A DNA stretch of 43,690 bases from Desulfobacterales bacterium (GTDB lineage Bacteria; Desulfobacterota; Desulfobacteria; Desulfobacterales; SpSt-501): positions 1-43,690 of the forward strand of contig JAUQXK010000005.1 of assembly GCA_030834695.1 (NCBI GenBank), written 5' to 3'. The position numbers and the translations under genes are program-made. Positions 16,816 to 26,300 of the stretch are shown here, one piece after another. Each line of letters starts with the position of its first letter. The first letter of the stretch is position 1. The notes beneath the pieces were generated by a model. The model saw only the letters and a list, made by a program, of their open reading frames with translations, was not told the DNA's origin and did no database searches.

Positions 16816-18159
16816 TTGACGCCACACGCACAGAAAAAGGCGATCTGGGGCTGGGCCCTTTACGACTGGGCCAACTCCGCCTTCGCCACCACGGTGATGG
16901 CCGGCTTCTTTCCGGTTTTTTTCAAGCAGTACTGGAGCTACGGTGCGGACGTCAATCTGAGCACGGCTCAGCTCGGATTCGGCAATGCCATCGCCGGGCT
17001 CGCGATCGCGCTGCTGGCGCCGATCATCGGCGCCGCGGCCGATAAGGCTTCGGCCAAAAAGCGATTCCTGGTCTTCTTCGCCTACCTGGGAGCGCTCGCC
17101 ACCGCCGCCCTTTACTGGGTCGACCAGGGCCAGTGGGTTTGGGCGATCTTCTGCTACGCGCTGGGGATCATCGGGTTCTCCGGGGCCAACGTGTTCTACG
17201 ACGCGCTGCTGCCGTCCGTCTCTCCGAAGAACTGCGTCGACGCCGTATCCAGCCTGGGCTACGCCATGGGCTACCTGGGCGGCGGATTGCTGTTCCTCCT
17301 GAACGTGGCCATGAGCGTCACACCGCAGACCTTCGGGCTGGCAGACGCGACGGCCGCCGTGCGACTGGCGTTTATTTCGGTCGCGATGTGGTGGGGCGGT
17401 TTCACGGTGTTTGCGATCCTCTGGGTCCCGGAGCCGCGTGTGGCGGCGGCGCCCATCGGGCTCCTGCAGGCGGTCGGCGAAGGAATGCGCCAGCTGGCAG
17501 CGACCTTCCGCAAGATCCGACAGTTCAAACCGGCGCTCATATTCCTGATCGCCTACTGGTGCTACATCGACGGCGTCGACACCATCATCCGCATGGCCGT
17601 GGACTACGGCCTGTCACTGGGCTTTTCGTCCCGGGACCTGATTGCGGCCCTGTTGGTCGTTCAGTTCGTGGGGTTCCCCGCCGCGCTGGTTTTCGGCAGG
17701 CTGGGCCAGCGCTGGGGGCCGCGCCGGGCGATTTTCCTGGCGATCGCCATCTACATGGCGGTGACGATCTGGGGGTCGATGATGACGAACCGCCTGGAGT
17801 TCTATGCCATGGCCGTCATCATCGGGCTGGTCCAGGGTGGAATCCAGGCGCTCAGCCGGTCCTATTATACACGCCTGATTCCGGCTGAGCACCCGGCCGA
17901 GTTTTTCGGCTTTTACAACATGCTGGGCAAATTCGCCTCCATCATCGGCCCGGCCCTGATGGGCGCCGTGGGGCTGCTGGTGCGCCAGGGTCTGATGCCG
18001 GTCGCCGCGGACGCCGAGCAGATGGCCCGCATCGGCCAGATCGCTTCGCGCGCAAGCATTCTGTCGGTGCTGGTTCTCTTCGCGTTGGGAGCGATCCTGC
18101 TGTGGCGGGTGAAGGACGGAAGCGAAGTTCCGCCGGAGCATCAGCCGTCGAGCCGTTGA
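16816..18159 (+). CDS. MFS transporter, UMF1 (Atg22-like) family
   Basis: A 447-residue inner-membrane protein with 12 hydrophobic helices. The N-terminus WGWALYDWANSAFATTV is the signature of the UMF1/Atg22-like branch of the major facilitator superfamily, and AAADKASAKKRFL (loop 2-3) and VQGGIQALSRSYYTRLIP (second half) are further family blocks. The branch includes yeast vacuolar amino-acid effluxer Atg22; bacterial substrates are largely unknown. The start is a TTG at 16816, as no in-frame ATG precedes the first helix and the ribosome site is weak; the alternative first ATG would cut off the YDWAN motif. Its 3' end overlaps the convergent glycerophosphodiesterase gene by 19 bases. Confidence 0.87.
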   Translation: MTPHAQKKAIWGWALYDWANSAFATTVMAGFFPVFFKQYWSYGADVNLSTAQLGFGNAIAGLAIALLAPIIGAAADKASAKKRFLVFFAYLGALATAALYWVDQGQWVWAIFCYALGIIGFSGANVFYDALLPSVSPKNCVDAVSSLGYAMGYLGGGLLFLLNVAMSVTPQTFGLADATAAVRLAFISVAMWWGGFTVFAILWVPEPRVAAAPIGLLQAVGEGMRQLAATFRKIRQFKPALIFLIAYWCYIDGVDTIIRMAVDYGLSLGFSSRDLIAALLVVQFVGFPAALVFGRLGQRWGPRRAIFLAIAIYMAVTIWGSMMTNRLEFYAMAVIIGLVQGGIQALSRSYYTRLIPAEHPAEFFGFYNMLGKFASIIGPALMGAVGLLVRQGLMPVAADAEQMARIGQIASRASILSVLVLFALGAILLWRVKDGSEVPPEHQPSSR

Positions 18160-18950
18160 AGGCGGCGGATCCATCCCTGAATGTCACCGGCGTGGTTCGT
18201 AAAAATCCAGTCCACCTGCCGGTTGACCTCGCGGGCCAGAACCCGCAGCGAGCGCGGATAGCCCGTCCCGACGCCCTGCCCGGCGGCATGCTGCTGCCGG
18301 ATGGCGGCGCCGCCCACCAGCGCATAATGCCCGGCCACGCCGCCGTAGCCGTTACGCAGAGCCAGGCGGCTCAGCCGGGGCACATTCAGCCGCGCCACGG
18401 GAATGCAGGCAGACGGCGGGGCGAACGGCGTCAGCCGGAACATCTCCGGAGTCAGGGATAAAAGATGAAAGTCCGCGCCGGGCGTGAGCCCCGCGAAAAG
18501 ATCCCGCAGGATCCGGTTCTGCCGGCCGGGGTCGGGATAGGGCTCCTGTTTCACTTCCACCATCAGGTGCGTTTTCCCGCCGTGACGGCCGATCACCTCG
18601 GCGAGGGTGGGCAGCCCGGGGCAGTCCCGTTGCAGCTCTTCCAGCGTACACGCCGAGACCGTCCGGTCCAGCCCGAAGACCCGGCGCAAGTCGGCGTCAT
18701 GGATCACCACCGGCATCAGGTCGCGGGTCCAGCGGAGGTCGCACTCGATCCCCCAGACGCCCAGAGCCGCCGCGGCTTCGAAGGCCGCCAGGGTGTTTTC
18801 GAGAACGATGCGGCCGTCATGTTCTCCGCGATGGGAGACGATCCGGCAGCGCCTCAGGTTCTGCGCGTCCGGCACGGCCTGGGGCATTCGCTCGAAAATC
18901 CGATCGATCCCGTGCAGCAGCCGGTTTTCCACGCGGTCGAAGAAGCTCAT
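18141..18950 (-). CDS. Glycerophosphodiester phosphodiesterase (GDPD/UgpQ family)
   Basis: A 269-residue metal-dependent TIM-barrel hydrolase that cleaves glycerophosphodiesters into glycerol 3-phosphate and an alcohol, feeding phospholipid turnover. The catalytic signature is complete: HRGEHDG...ENTLAAFEAA (His and Glu), IECDLRWTRD (Glu-x-Asp) and PVVIHD (second His), with a later metal ligand in HLMVEVKQE. It has no signal peptide, so it should act in the cytosol. The ATG at 18950 has AGGAGG upstream. Its end runs 19 bases into the convergent MFS gene. The residues before the catalytic motif (MSFFDRVENRLLHGIDRIFERMPQ) form an N-terminal helix. The substrate head group is unknown. Confidence 0.9.
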   Translation of the reverse strand: MSFFDRVENRLLHGIDRIFERMPQAVPDAQNLRRCRIVSHRGEHDGRIVLENTLAAFEAAAALGVWGIECDLRWTRDLMPVVIHDADLRRVFGLDRTVSACTLEELQRDCPGLPTLAEVIGRHGGKTHLMVEVKQEPYPDPGRQNRILRDLFAGLTPGADFHLLSLTPEMFRLTPFAPPSACIPVARLNVPRLSRLALRNGYGGVAGHYALVGGAAIRQQHAAGQGVGTGYPRSLRVLAREVNRQVDWIFTNHAGDIQGWIRRLQRLDG

Positions 18951-19115
18951 TTCGAAAAACCTCCTGAGTGTTTTCTTCTCTTAAAAGCGGAGCCCTATGC
19001 ACCTTGAGGACGATTTGAATTTCAAACGACACTTGGTGTAGAAAATTTGAATTTCGCATTTGCCTCCGGCTTGCCCGGAGCCAGGTATGACTACGACCAG
19101 CAAGGGGAGATATCC

Positions 19116-19910
19116 ATGGGCGACTTGAGACGCCTCGTCCAGGTGTGCGTGCCCTTCACCATGCTCCGCGAAGGTCTTCTCGATCATTTCACCCGCCATG
19201 GGCTCAATCCCGAAATCGGTATCGATGCCGAGGCCATCGAGCGTTATGCCCCGCAGGACTTCGAAGCGGTGGCGAATACGCTGCACCGACAGGGTCTCAC
19301 CGTCACCCTGCACGCCCCGTTCGTGGATCTCTCCGCCGGCTCCACCGACCCCGCCATCCGCGCCGTCACCCGGCGCCGCTTCGAGGAACTCATGGAACTG
19401 ATTCCCCTGTTCCGGCCGCGCACCGTCGTGGCCCACGCCGGGTACGACTGGCGGCGCTACGAATACTTCCGGAAAACCTGGCTCGACCACAGCGCCCGGT
19501 TCTGGAGCGAGGTGGCCGCCCGCCTGAATCGCGCCGGCAGCCGGCTCGTGCTCGAAAACGTCTACGAGCGCGGACCGGGGGAAATCCTGGAACTGTTCGA
19601 GCGCCTGGCCGTCCACGACGTGGGGCTATGCCTGGATTGCGGCCATCTGACCGCCTTCGGCCGGGCGCCGCTCGAAGAATGGCTGAACGTCCTGGGCATG
19701 TTCATCGGCCAGCTTCATCTCCACGACAACGGCGGAAAAAAGGACGACCACCTCGCCATGGGCCAGGGGCTGATCGACTTCCGCCCGCTGTTCGCCTATC
19801 TCCAGACCCACCGCCGCCGGCCGCCCGTCCTAACCATGGAGGTCCACCGGCCCGATGACATCTGGCCGAGCCTGGAGTACCTGGAACGGCTCTGGCCGTG
19901 GAGCAAGTAG
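19116..19910 (+). CDS. Sugar phosphate isomerase/epimerase-type TIM-barrel protein
   Basis: A 264-residue xylose-isomerase-like TIM barrel. Strand-end motifs include VTLHAPFVDLSAG, TVVAHAGYDWRRYEYF, RLVLENVYE, VGLCLDCGHLTAFG, GQLHLHDNGGKKDDHLAMG and TMEVHRP; the conserved His, Glu and Asp residues at these strand ends form the metal site in the family (endonuclease IV and sugar isomerases). The exact substrate is unknown. The frame is open for 23 more codons upstream, but the ATG at 19116 has AAGGGGAG six bases before it and is the better start. Its stop TAG abuts the ATG of the geranylgeranyl-reductase-family gene directly, so the two are almost certainly cotranscribed and perhaps translationally coupled. 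Confidence 0.85.
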   Translation: MGDLRRLVQVCVPFTMLREGLLDHFTRHGLNPEIGIDAEAIERYAPQDFEAVANTLHRQGLTVTLHAPFVDLSAGSTDPAIRAVTRRRFEELMELIPLFRPRTVVAHAGYDWRRYEYFRKTWLDHSARFWSEVAARLNRAGSRLVLENVYERGPGEILELFERLAVHDVGLCLDCGHLTAFGRAPLEEWLNVLGMFIGQLHLHDNGGKKDDHLAMGQGLIDFRPLFAYLQTHRRRPPVLTMEVHRPDDIWPSLEYLERLWPWSK

Positions 19911-21071
19911 ATGGACCCGGAAGCCTGCGATGTCTTAATTGCCGGCGCCGGTCCCGCCGGATCCACGGCCGCATTCATCCTGGCCGGCCGGGGGCTGAAG
20001 GTGGTCCTACTCGACCGCAGCAGCTTTCCGCGGCCGAAGCTCTGCGGCGGGCTGCTCACCTGGAAGACCGTCCAGAGCCTGGAACGCATCTTTCAGGTCA
20101 GCCTGCGGGCGCTCCAATCCGCCGGGCTGATCCGCTTCGAAACCCGGCGATACACCGTCGCCGATCGATGCGGGCACGCGCTCACCCGCCGGCTCGATGA
20201 TCCGTTCCATCTGGTGGACCGTACGAGCTACGACGCGTTCTGGCTCCGGCAGGCCGTTTCGGCCGGCGCCGAATTTCATGCCGGCGCCGCGGTCGCCTCG
20301 CTCGATCCGGCCCGCTGCGAAGCGCTGACGGATAGCGGCCGGCGCTGGCGGGCGCGGGTCGTGATCGGCGCCGACGGCGTCGACAGCCGCATCCGGCAAA
20401 CCCTGGCATCCGCCGGCAAACTCCGCCCGCCGCGCCGACCGGGCCGGGCCAGCGCCCTGGAATGCTTCGCCCCGCGACGGCCGGGAGCATTCCCCGACCA
20501 TCCCACCATTTACTTCGGCCACGTGCGCCGGGGGTATGCCTGGTCTTTTCCGGGCCCCGCCCGACAGGTGCTCGGGATCGCCGCCCTGAAGTCGCCGGGG
20601 CGCCGCCTCCAGGACGACTTCCGCCGGTTTCTGCGGGAGTTGAAGCTCCCCGAGCCCGAACGACGGCTCCGGCTGCACGGTCATGGCCTGCCCTACGGCA
20701 GCTATCTCAAAACCCCCGGCGGCGGGAACATGCTGCTGGTCGGGGACGCCGCCGGGCTGGCCGACCCGTTCCTGGGGGAGGGCATCTATTACGCCCACCG
20801 CAGCGCCGAACTCGCCGCCCAGGCCGTCATCGCCGCCTTCGCGCGGCCGGAGGCGGCCCTGGCCCTCTATCGCGAGTCCTTCCGCCGCTGCCTGCTGCCG
20901 GAAATGCGCTATGCCTGGGCCGGCCGGCAGGTCATCTTTGCGCTGCCGCCCCGGCTGTATTACCCGTTTCTCAGCCTTTTCCTGCGCCTCGCACCGAAAA
21001 TCGCAGAGCAGACCATTCAGGGCCGCCGCAGCTTCCGCTGGTTCCGCCTCAAAACGCCATGCCCACGCTGA
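19911..21071 (+). CDS. Geranylgeranyl reductase family FAD-dependent oxidoreductase
   Basis: A 386-residue flavoprotein of the p-hydroxybenzoate hydroxylase-like fold. Visible FAD sites are VLIAGAGPAGSTAAF (GxGxxG), the VIGADGVDSRIR segment (xGADGxxS) and LVGDAAGLADPFLGEGIYYA (GDAAG and the P-loop near the flavin). The Cys in PRPKLCGGLL, where P-x-x-K-x-C-G-G is a family hallmark, is the proposed catalytic residue. Family members saturate isoprenoid double bonds, for example in chlorophyll, quinone or archaeal-type lipid precursors; here the acceptor is not known, and menaquinone or carotenoid-like lipids are only guesses. The ATG begins immediately after the stop of the TIM-barrel gene. The 3' end overlaps the convergent bamA gene by 23 bases. 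Confidence 0.88.
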   Translation: MDPEACDVLIAGAGPAGSTAAFILAGRGLKVVLLDRSSFPRPKLCGGLLTWKTVQSLERIFQVSLRALQSAGLIRFETRRYTVADRCGHALTRRLDDPFHLVDRTSYDAFWLRQAVSAGAEFHAGAAVASLDPARCEALTDSGRRWRARVVIGADGVDSRIRQTLASAGKLRPPRRPGRASALECFAPRRPGAFPDHPTIYFGHVRRGYAWSFPGPARQVLGIAALKSPGRRLQDDFRRFLRELKLPEPERRLRLHGHGLPYGSYLKTPGGGNMLLVGDAAGLADPFLGEGIYYAHRSAELAAQAVIAAFARPEAALALYRESFRRCLLPEMRYAWAGRQVIFALPPRLYYPFLSLFLRLAPKIAEQTIQGRRSFRWFRLKTPCPR

Positions 21072-23232
21072 AGTGCAGCACGTACCGGTCCTCGTTGCGC
21101 TTCTCGTCCCGGTCCGGGTTTACGGCGAAGTCCACCCGCGCCGGGCCGACCGGCAGCAGGTATTGCAGGCCCACGCCCACCCCCGGCCGGAAGCCCCTGA
21201 AAAAGTCGCCCAGCGTGTCGGAGAGGATCTGGGACCGGTTGCGGTAGGGCGGCCGGCCCTCGTCGTCGCGGGTGCGGTTGGGGGCCACGTTGCCGAAATC
21301 CGTGAACAGGGTTCCGGTGAAATCGCCGATCAGGCGCTGGCGCAGCTCGGCGCTCAGGACGTTGTAGGCCAGCCCGCCGGCGGGGTCGCCGGTGCTGTCG
21401 CGCGGACCCAGTTCGGATTCCTTGAAGCTGCGCACGGTGTTCTCGCCGCCGTTGAAGAACCGTTCGGCCAGGGGCACCGTGAACTCGTCCTCGCCCGGAA
21501 TGATCAGGCCGGTGCTGTAGCGCAGGCCCAGCACGGTGGAGCGTGCGACGGGCAGGAACCAGCGCATACCGCCGGTCAGGCGCAGAAAGGTCACGTCGCC
21601 GCCCAGCAGGGTGTCCGCCCGCTCGACCGCCCCGAAGGTCCGCTGACCCGTGGTCGGGAAAAAGATGTCGTTGCGGGTGTCATAGGTGGCTTGGGCCTTG
21701 ATGCTCGAGAAATTGTAGTCGTCGCGCAGGTCCTCCTCCTCGACCGCGGCCGCCGGGTCCGACAGGTCGGTCCGGCGGAAGGTGAGGCCGGATGCGACCG
21801 TCAGGCCGCGGCCCAGTTCCTTGTTCAGAAAAAAAGTGCCGCCGGCGTCCCGGCGCGTGAAGGAGGGCTCCTCCCGCCGCCGAACGAAGCCGGTGAGATC
21901 CGCGCGCACGTCGCTGCCCAGGAACCAGGGATCCGTGAGGGTGCTGGACACTCCCTGGGCCTTCACCGCACCCAGGACCTCCGACGTCCACGACCGGCCC
22001 GTACCGAAGAGATTCTTCAAGCGGTACCCTACGACCAGCCGCAGCTGCTCGTAGGAGCCGTAGCCCGGCTCGAAGAAGACCTCCTGGGACGGCATCTCCT
22101 CGACCGTCACGACCAGGACGCGCCGGCCCTCCTCGTCGGTCTTCTCCAGATCGATCTCCACCTTCGAGAAGACACCGGCCCGGTAAAGCTCGTTGAAGCT
22201 TTCCTTCTCGAGCGACCGATCATAGCGGTCGCCTGGCTTGAGCCGCAGCCGCTCGCGAATGAACTCCGGCTGCGTGCGCTGATTTCCGCGGACATCGACG
22301 CCGGCGATCGTGACCGGCGGCCCCGCCGCGACTTCGAGAACGAGCGTCACCGCACCCGTCGCCGGGTCCGTCCGCACGGCGACGGCCGCGTCCGCATCGG
22401 GGAAGCCCCGGTCGCCGAGAATTTCGGCCGCGCGCGCCCGGACCACCAGCTTGGTGCGGCTGGTATAAGGCTGGCCGACGGTGGTGTGCCGCAGGTCTTC
22501 CCACTCCTTGCCGGCATCGGCGGGTGCGTTTCCCTGCACCTCCAGGCGTTGCACCCGGTATTGAACCCCCTCGTGCACCCCGACGTGGATATCGACCCGG
22601 CTGCGGTCCGCCGTGAAATCGTAGCGCGGCCCCTCGATCGCGGCGTCCAAATAGCCCTTGCCGCGGTAATAATCGCGCATGGACTCCACCGCCGAATCCA
22701 CTTCCGTCCTGACGAACGGACGCTGGGCCGATTGGAAGAGACCGAACGTCTCCGGCCGGAAGAACGCCGTCAGCGTCTCGAGATCGATCGCGGCGTTGCC
22801 GGAGATCCGGATGGCGTCGATCAACACCTGCGGGCCTTCGCTGACATTGAAGGTCACCGTGGTGCGCTCCCCGGTCCGGCCGATCTCGTACTCCACGCGG
22901 GCGAACGCATAGCCGTCGCGCTGGTAGGCCAGCTCCATCTGGAATGCGGCGTCGTCGATGTCCGACCGCCGCTGCCCCCGAGCCTCGAAGTCGGCGAGTT
23001 CCGCGGCGGCGGCCTGGCGCAGCGCCGCAGCGCTCAGCCCGGCATTGCCCTGAAAAACGATCCCCGCGGCCGGAAGCGCCGGCGCCGCCGCGGGAGGCTC
23101 GGCTCGGCCTCCCGAGGCCATGATCAGGAGAGCCACTCCCAGTGCGAGAGCGGCGATCGGGGAGCCTGCTTTTTGCGACCGTCTCCGGAAGGTGGATCGG
23201 GTTTCAAGGAAGACGAGTTCGTGAATCGCCAT
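21049..23232 (-). CDS. BamA/TamA-like outer membrane assembly factor (Omp85)
   Basis: About 727 residues: signal peptide (AALALGVALLIMASGGRAEP), four POTRA domains (the second to fourth beginning at VLIDAIRISGN, YRVQRLEVQGN and VTIAGVDVRGN; the first near IVFQGNAG) and a C-terminal Omp85 beta-barrel ending in VLHFSVGMAF with the terminal aromatic typical of outer-membrane proteins. It inserts beta-barrel proteins. The next gene upstream is tamB, so it likely acts as the TamA partner; the number of POTRAs is more than the three of TamA and nearer to BamA. The open frame continues 55 codons upstream, but that part is the palindromic repeat in translation; the start is taken at ATG 23232 just beyond the repeat, where no good ribosome site is seen. 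TTG or GTG alternatives exist nearby. Confidence 0.85.
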   Translation of the reverse strand: MAIHELVFLETRSTFRRRSQKAGSPIAALALGVALLIMASGGRAEPPAAAPALPAAGIVFQGNAGLSAAALRQAAAAELADFEARGQRRSDIDDAAFQMELAYQRDGYAFARVEYEIGRTGERTTVTFNVSEGPQVLIDAIRISGNAAIDLETLTAFFRPETFGLFQSAQRPFVRTEVDSAVESMRDYYRGKGYLDAAIEGPRYDFTADRSRVDIHVGVHEGVQYRVQRLEVQGNAPADAGKEWEDLRHTTVGQPYTSRTKLVVRARAAEILGDRGFPDADAAVAVRTDPATGAVTLVLEVAAGPPVTIAGVDVRGNQRTQPEFIRERLRLKPGDRYDRSLEKESFNELYRAGVFSKVEIDLEKTDEEGRRVLVVTVEEMPSQEVFFEPGYGSYEQLRLVVGYRLKNLFGTGRSWTSEVLGAVKAQGVSSTLTDPWFLGSDVRADLTGFVRRREEPSFTRRDAGGTFFLNKELGRGLTVASGLTFRRTDLSDPAAAVEEEDLRDDYNFSSIKAQATYDTRNDIFFPTTGQRTFGAVERADTLLGGDVTFLRLTGGMRWFLPVARSTVLGLRYSTGLIIPGEDEFTVPLAERFFNGGENTVRSFKESELGPRDSTGDPAGGLAYNVLSAELRQRLIGDFTGTLFTDFGNVAPNRTRDDEGRPPYRNRSQILSDTLGDFFRGFRPGVGVGLQYLLPVGPARVDFAVNPDRDEKRNEDRYVLHFSVGMAF

Positions 23233-23239
23233 CCGAAGG

Positions 23240-23364
23240 GATGGCTTTGTAAAGAGGCCAAGATCCAGGCGCGCGAATCGCGTGTCGCGAGGCGTACTAA
23301 CCGTACGCCGCAGCGACAACGCGATGAAGCGCAACGCAGAGCTTGGGCTATTTACAAAGCCATC
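23240..23364. repeat. Palindromic dispersed repeat, copy 1 (125 bp, between tamB and bamA)
   Basis: The ends are perfect 14-base inverted repeats (GATGGCTTTGTAAA at 23240-23253 and TTTACAAAGCCATC at 23351-23364). In the centre is a perfect 7-bp hairpin GGCGTAC/GTACGCC with 5-base loop TAACC, and the flanks pair imperfectly, so the whole element can fold into one long hairpin. Copy 2 (34617-34740) is the same element in opposite orientation. No ORF or transposase lies inside. It contains the tamB stop codon at its distal edge. Confidence 0.85.
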
Positions 23365-26300
23365 AGCGAAACCGGAAAACAATCCGCACCCCCGCATTGA
23401 AGTGATCGAAGACGTCTTTCTCGCCGGTCAGATACAGCGTGTCCTTCTCGCGCAGCACATCGTCGGCGACACGGAACCGGGCGTTGATGGTTTCATCCCC
23501 GGCGCGGGTGAGCGAGCGGCCGACCTCCACGTCGAAACGCTCGAGCACGGTCTGGAGGCTTTCGGTCGTCCCGCCGCCCGGCATGCGCATGAGGATGTCG
23601 CGGCCGATGAACACGGCCACGTTGAGCCCCTGGCGTTTTTCGACCGACTCGCTCCCGGGGGTCTTCGGCGGCTGCCCGGTCAACACCAGCGCGAGCAGCT
23701 CCGCATCGGGCAGCGGTGGGGCCGATGAGAGCGCGACGGACGGTTCGTCATAGGGGCCTTCCACCGTGGCGGTGATGTCGTAGCCGATCATGCGGGCGGT
23801 GCCGACCATGTCCAGCCGCGGCCGGCCGGGATCGACGGCTTCGAAGCGGATCACGCCGCTGTCGAACTGCATCCGGCCGGCGGGCAGAAACAGCACGGTG
23901 GGATCCAGGTAGATCTTACCGACCAGCTCCGGCGCCTCACCGGTCCCGACCAGGCGCAGGTCCGGTCGGACGGCGCCCTTTGCCAGGTTGTTCTTGATCA
24001 GGAAAGGCCTGGCGGAGCCGATCTGCACGTCGAAGCGCATGTCCCGGAACGGAGGGGATTCAATCGAGAAAAGAGAAAAACCGGGACCGACCTTGGGCCT
24101 GGCGGAACCCGCCGTCAGCCCTTCGGCCAAGCCCAAGGGCTGGGTGAAGAGCCCGTCCGTGAGGGTGAGGGTTCCGGCAAGCTCCAGGCGCTCCAGCGGG
24201 CCGCTGAGCCGCAGGTCCGTACTCGCCCGCGCCCGGAAGGTCCGGCTGCGATGCAGCAGGAGATCGTCCCCCTTCAGGCGGAGGTTTAGACGCAGGCCGC
24301 CCTCGGGCGCCAGAAGGTTCTCGATCGCCCCGGTCACCTGAAACGGTGCGCCGCCCAACTCGCCCTGCAGGTGCTGAATCTCAAGGTTCCGGCCGGTGAA
24401 GCCGGCCTTCAGGTTCAGGGCCTGCAGCGGAGGCATGTCCGCCTCCGGCCGCAGTTCGCCGTCGGTCAGCCGGAGGTCGGCCTGCAGGCGCGGATCCCGC
24501 AGCGGCCCCTCGACCTTCACCTCGGCCTCCAGCCGGCCGGCGACGCGGCGGATGTCCTTGAAACCCCGCGCCAGCCACCCGAGATCCGGCACGGCGAAGC
24601 GGCCTTCCATGGCCACGGTGCCTTCGGCAGCCGGGCGGCCGGCCGGCCATTGGTCGAAGGCCGGGTAGTCCTGCCAGACGCCCGCACCCTGCAGCTGAGC
24701 GTGGGCGCCTTTAACCTCGACGGTCTGGAAAATGATCCGACGCGCTTCGATGGCCATTTCAATGCGCGCCTCGTAAGGGCCGGGCGGAGCGACGCCGGAT
24801 GGGTCCACCGGGCTCACGGCGCGGCCGTTCACCCGCAAGGCGCCACGGGGTGCGGCCCAGGAGCCCTCCAATTCCATTTCGGCCTCAATGGCGCCGGTGG
24901 CGATCGGCCAGGCCGGCCAAATGGAGCGAATCAGGTCCTGATCCGGCAGCCGGGCCGCCGCCGACACGCTGAGCATGCCCGGGGCCAAGAGCCGATCGCC
25001 CGCCGGCTCGATCGGCAACGCGCCGGTAAGCGTAACGCGGTGCCCCTCCGGGCCGGTCCATTCGAAGGCATCGATCCGCAGCCGCCGATTCGCATAGGCC
25101 AGATCGAAGCGCCCGGCAAAGGTCAGGGGCCGGGCCCCCGCGTCCAGTTTGCGGACCGTACCGGCCAGGCTGATTTCGGGTGAGGCCGTGTTTCCTGCCA
25201 GACGCAGCGAGGCATCCAGCCCGTCGATCGCAAGGGGAATGCCGGCCAGCTGCGTCGGCCAGCCGCTGCCGTTCAGTCCGGCCAGCTCGACGGACAGGTC
25301 GGATCGGCCTTCGGGGACCCACTGGCCGCGCACGGTCATGCGCCCCTGGGCGCCGCCGGCCTCGAAGCGGTCGATCCTGAACCCGCGCCCGGCTTCGTAG
25401 CGGATCCGCGCCGGCTGCGCCATGGCCAGGCGCAGTTCCTCCCCTTCCAGGCTGAACGCTTCCAGCGTCGCGTCCCAGACGGTTCCCGCGGAGCTTTGCG
25501 CCAGACGGCCGGCGGCCCGCATCCGGCCGACCGGCGTCCGCGTTTCCGCGGTCTGGATGTCGACCTGGTCACCGGCGCCCCGCGCCAGAATGCGGGTGTC
25601 AGCCAGCGCGCCGGCGCCGGCGTTGATCCGTTCCAGAAACAGATCGAGCGTGAAGTCCGGCCGGCCGACCGGGCCGGACGCTTCGACCATCACGGCGACG
25701 CGCCCGCTCATTCCATTCCACGGCGGCGCGAACGCACCCATATAGGGGGCGGCCTCGGCGCAGTCGATCCGCAGCCGGGCGGCGCCGAGTCGTCCGGCGG
25801 TGATGTCGTAACTGCCCTGAAGCTCCAGCCGGTCGCTTCCCTGATCCAGCCGGACCGGGTTCGCCGTAACCGTGCCGCCCTGTTTCAGCAGGCGGACCGA
25901 GCCGGCCCCGAAGCGGCTTCCGTTCAAGCGCAGGTCCTCGAACGTTGCGGCGAGCTCACCGTCCGGAGAATTCCAGGGCCCCGATAGACGCGCCGCGCCC
26001 CGGGCGCGTCCCTGAATCCGCGGCCGCTCGCCCCCGATGGTCCACGCAGCCGGAAGAAGCTGGTTGCCGACCCATTCCAGATCGGCGACTACCAGCGAAA
26101 ACTCGGCCGCATCGATATGTCCCGCCGGCAGCCGGATGCTGGCGGTTCCGTCGAGCGTATCCGCCCCCCGCCGGACGGCCAGGGTCTTCACCTGGACCTG
26201 CTGCCGCTCGCAGCGCGCCTTCAAGGACACCATCCCCACATGCAGGCCGTTCAGTTTGAGATTCTCGGCCGCAACGACGGCATCGGCTTCCAGCCGGCCG

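Noticed and set aside
20683-23400. A 905-codon plus-strand open frame
   Set aside because: It is antisense to bamA and overlaps the reductase in another frame; the translation is low-complexity and without family motifs.
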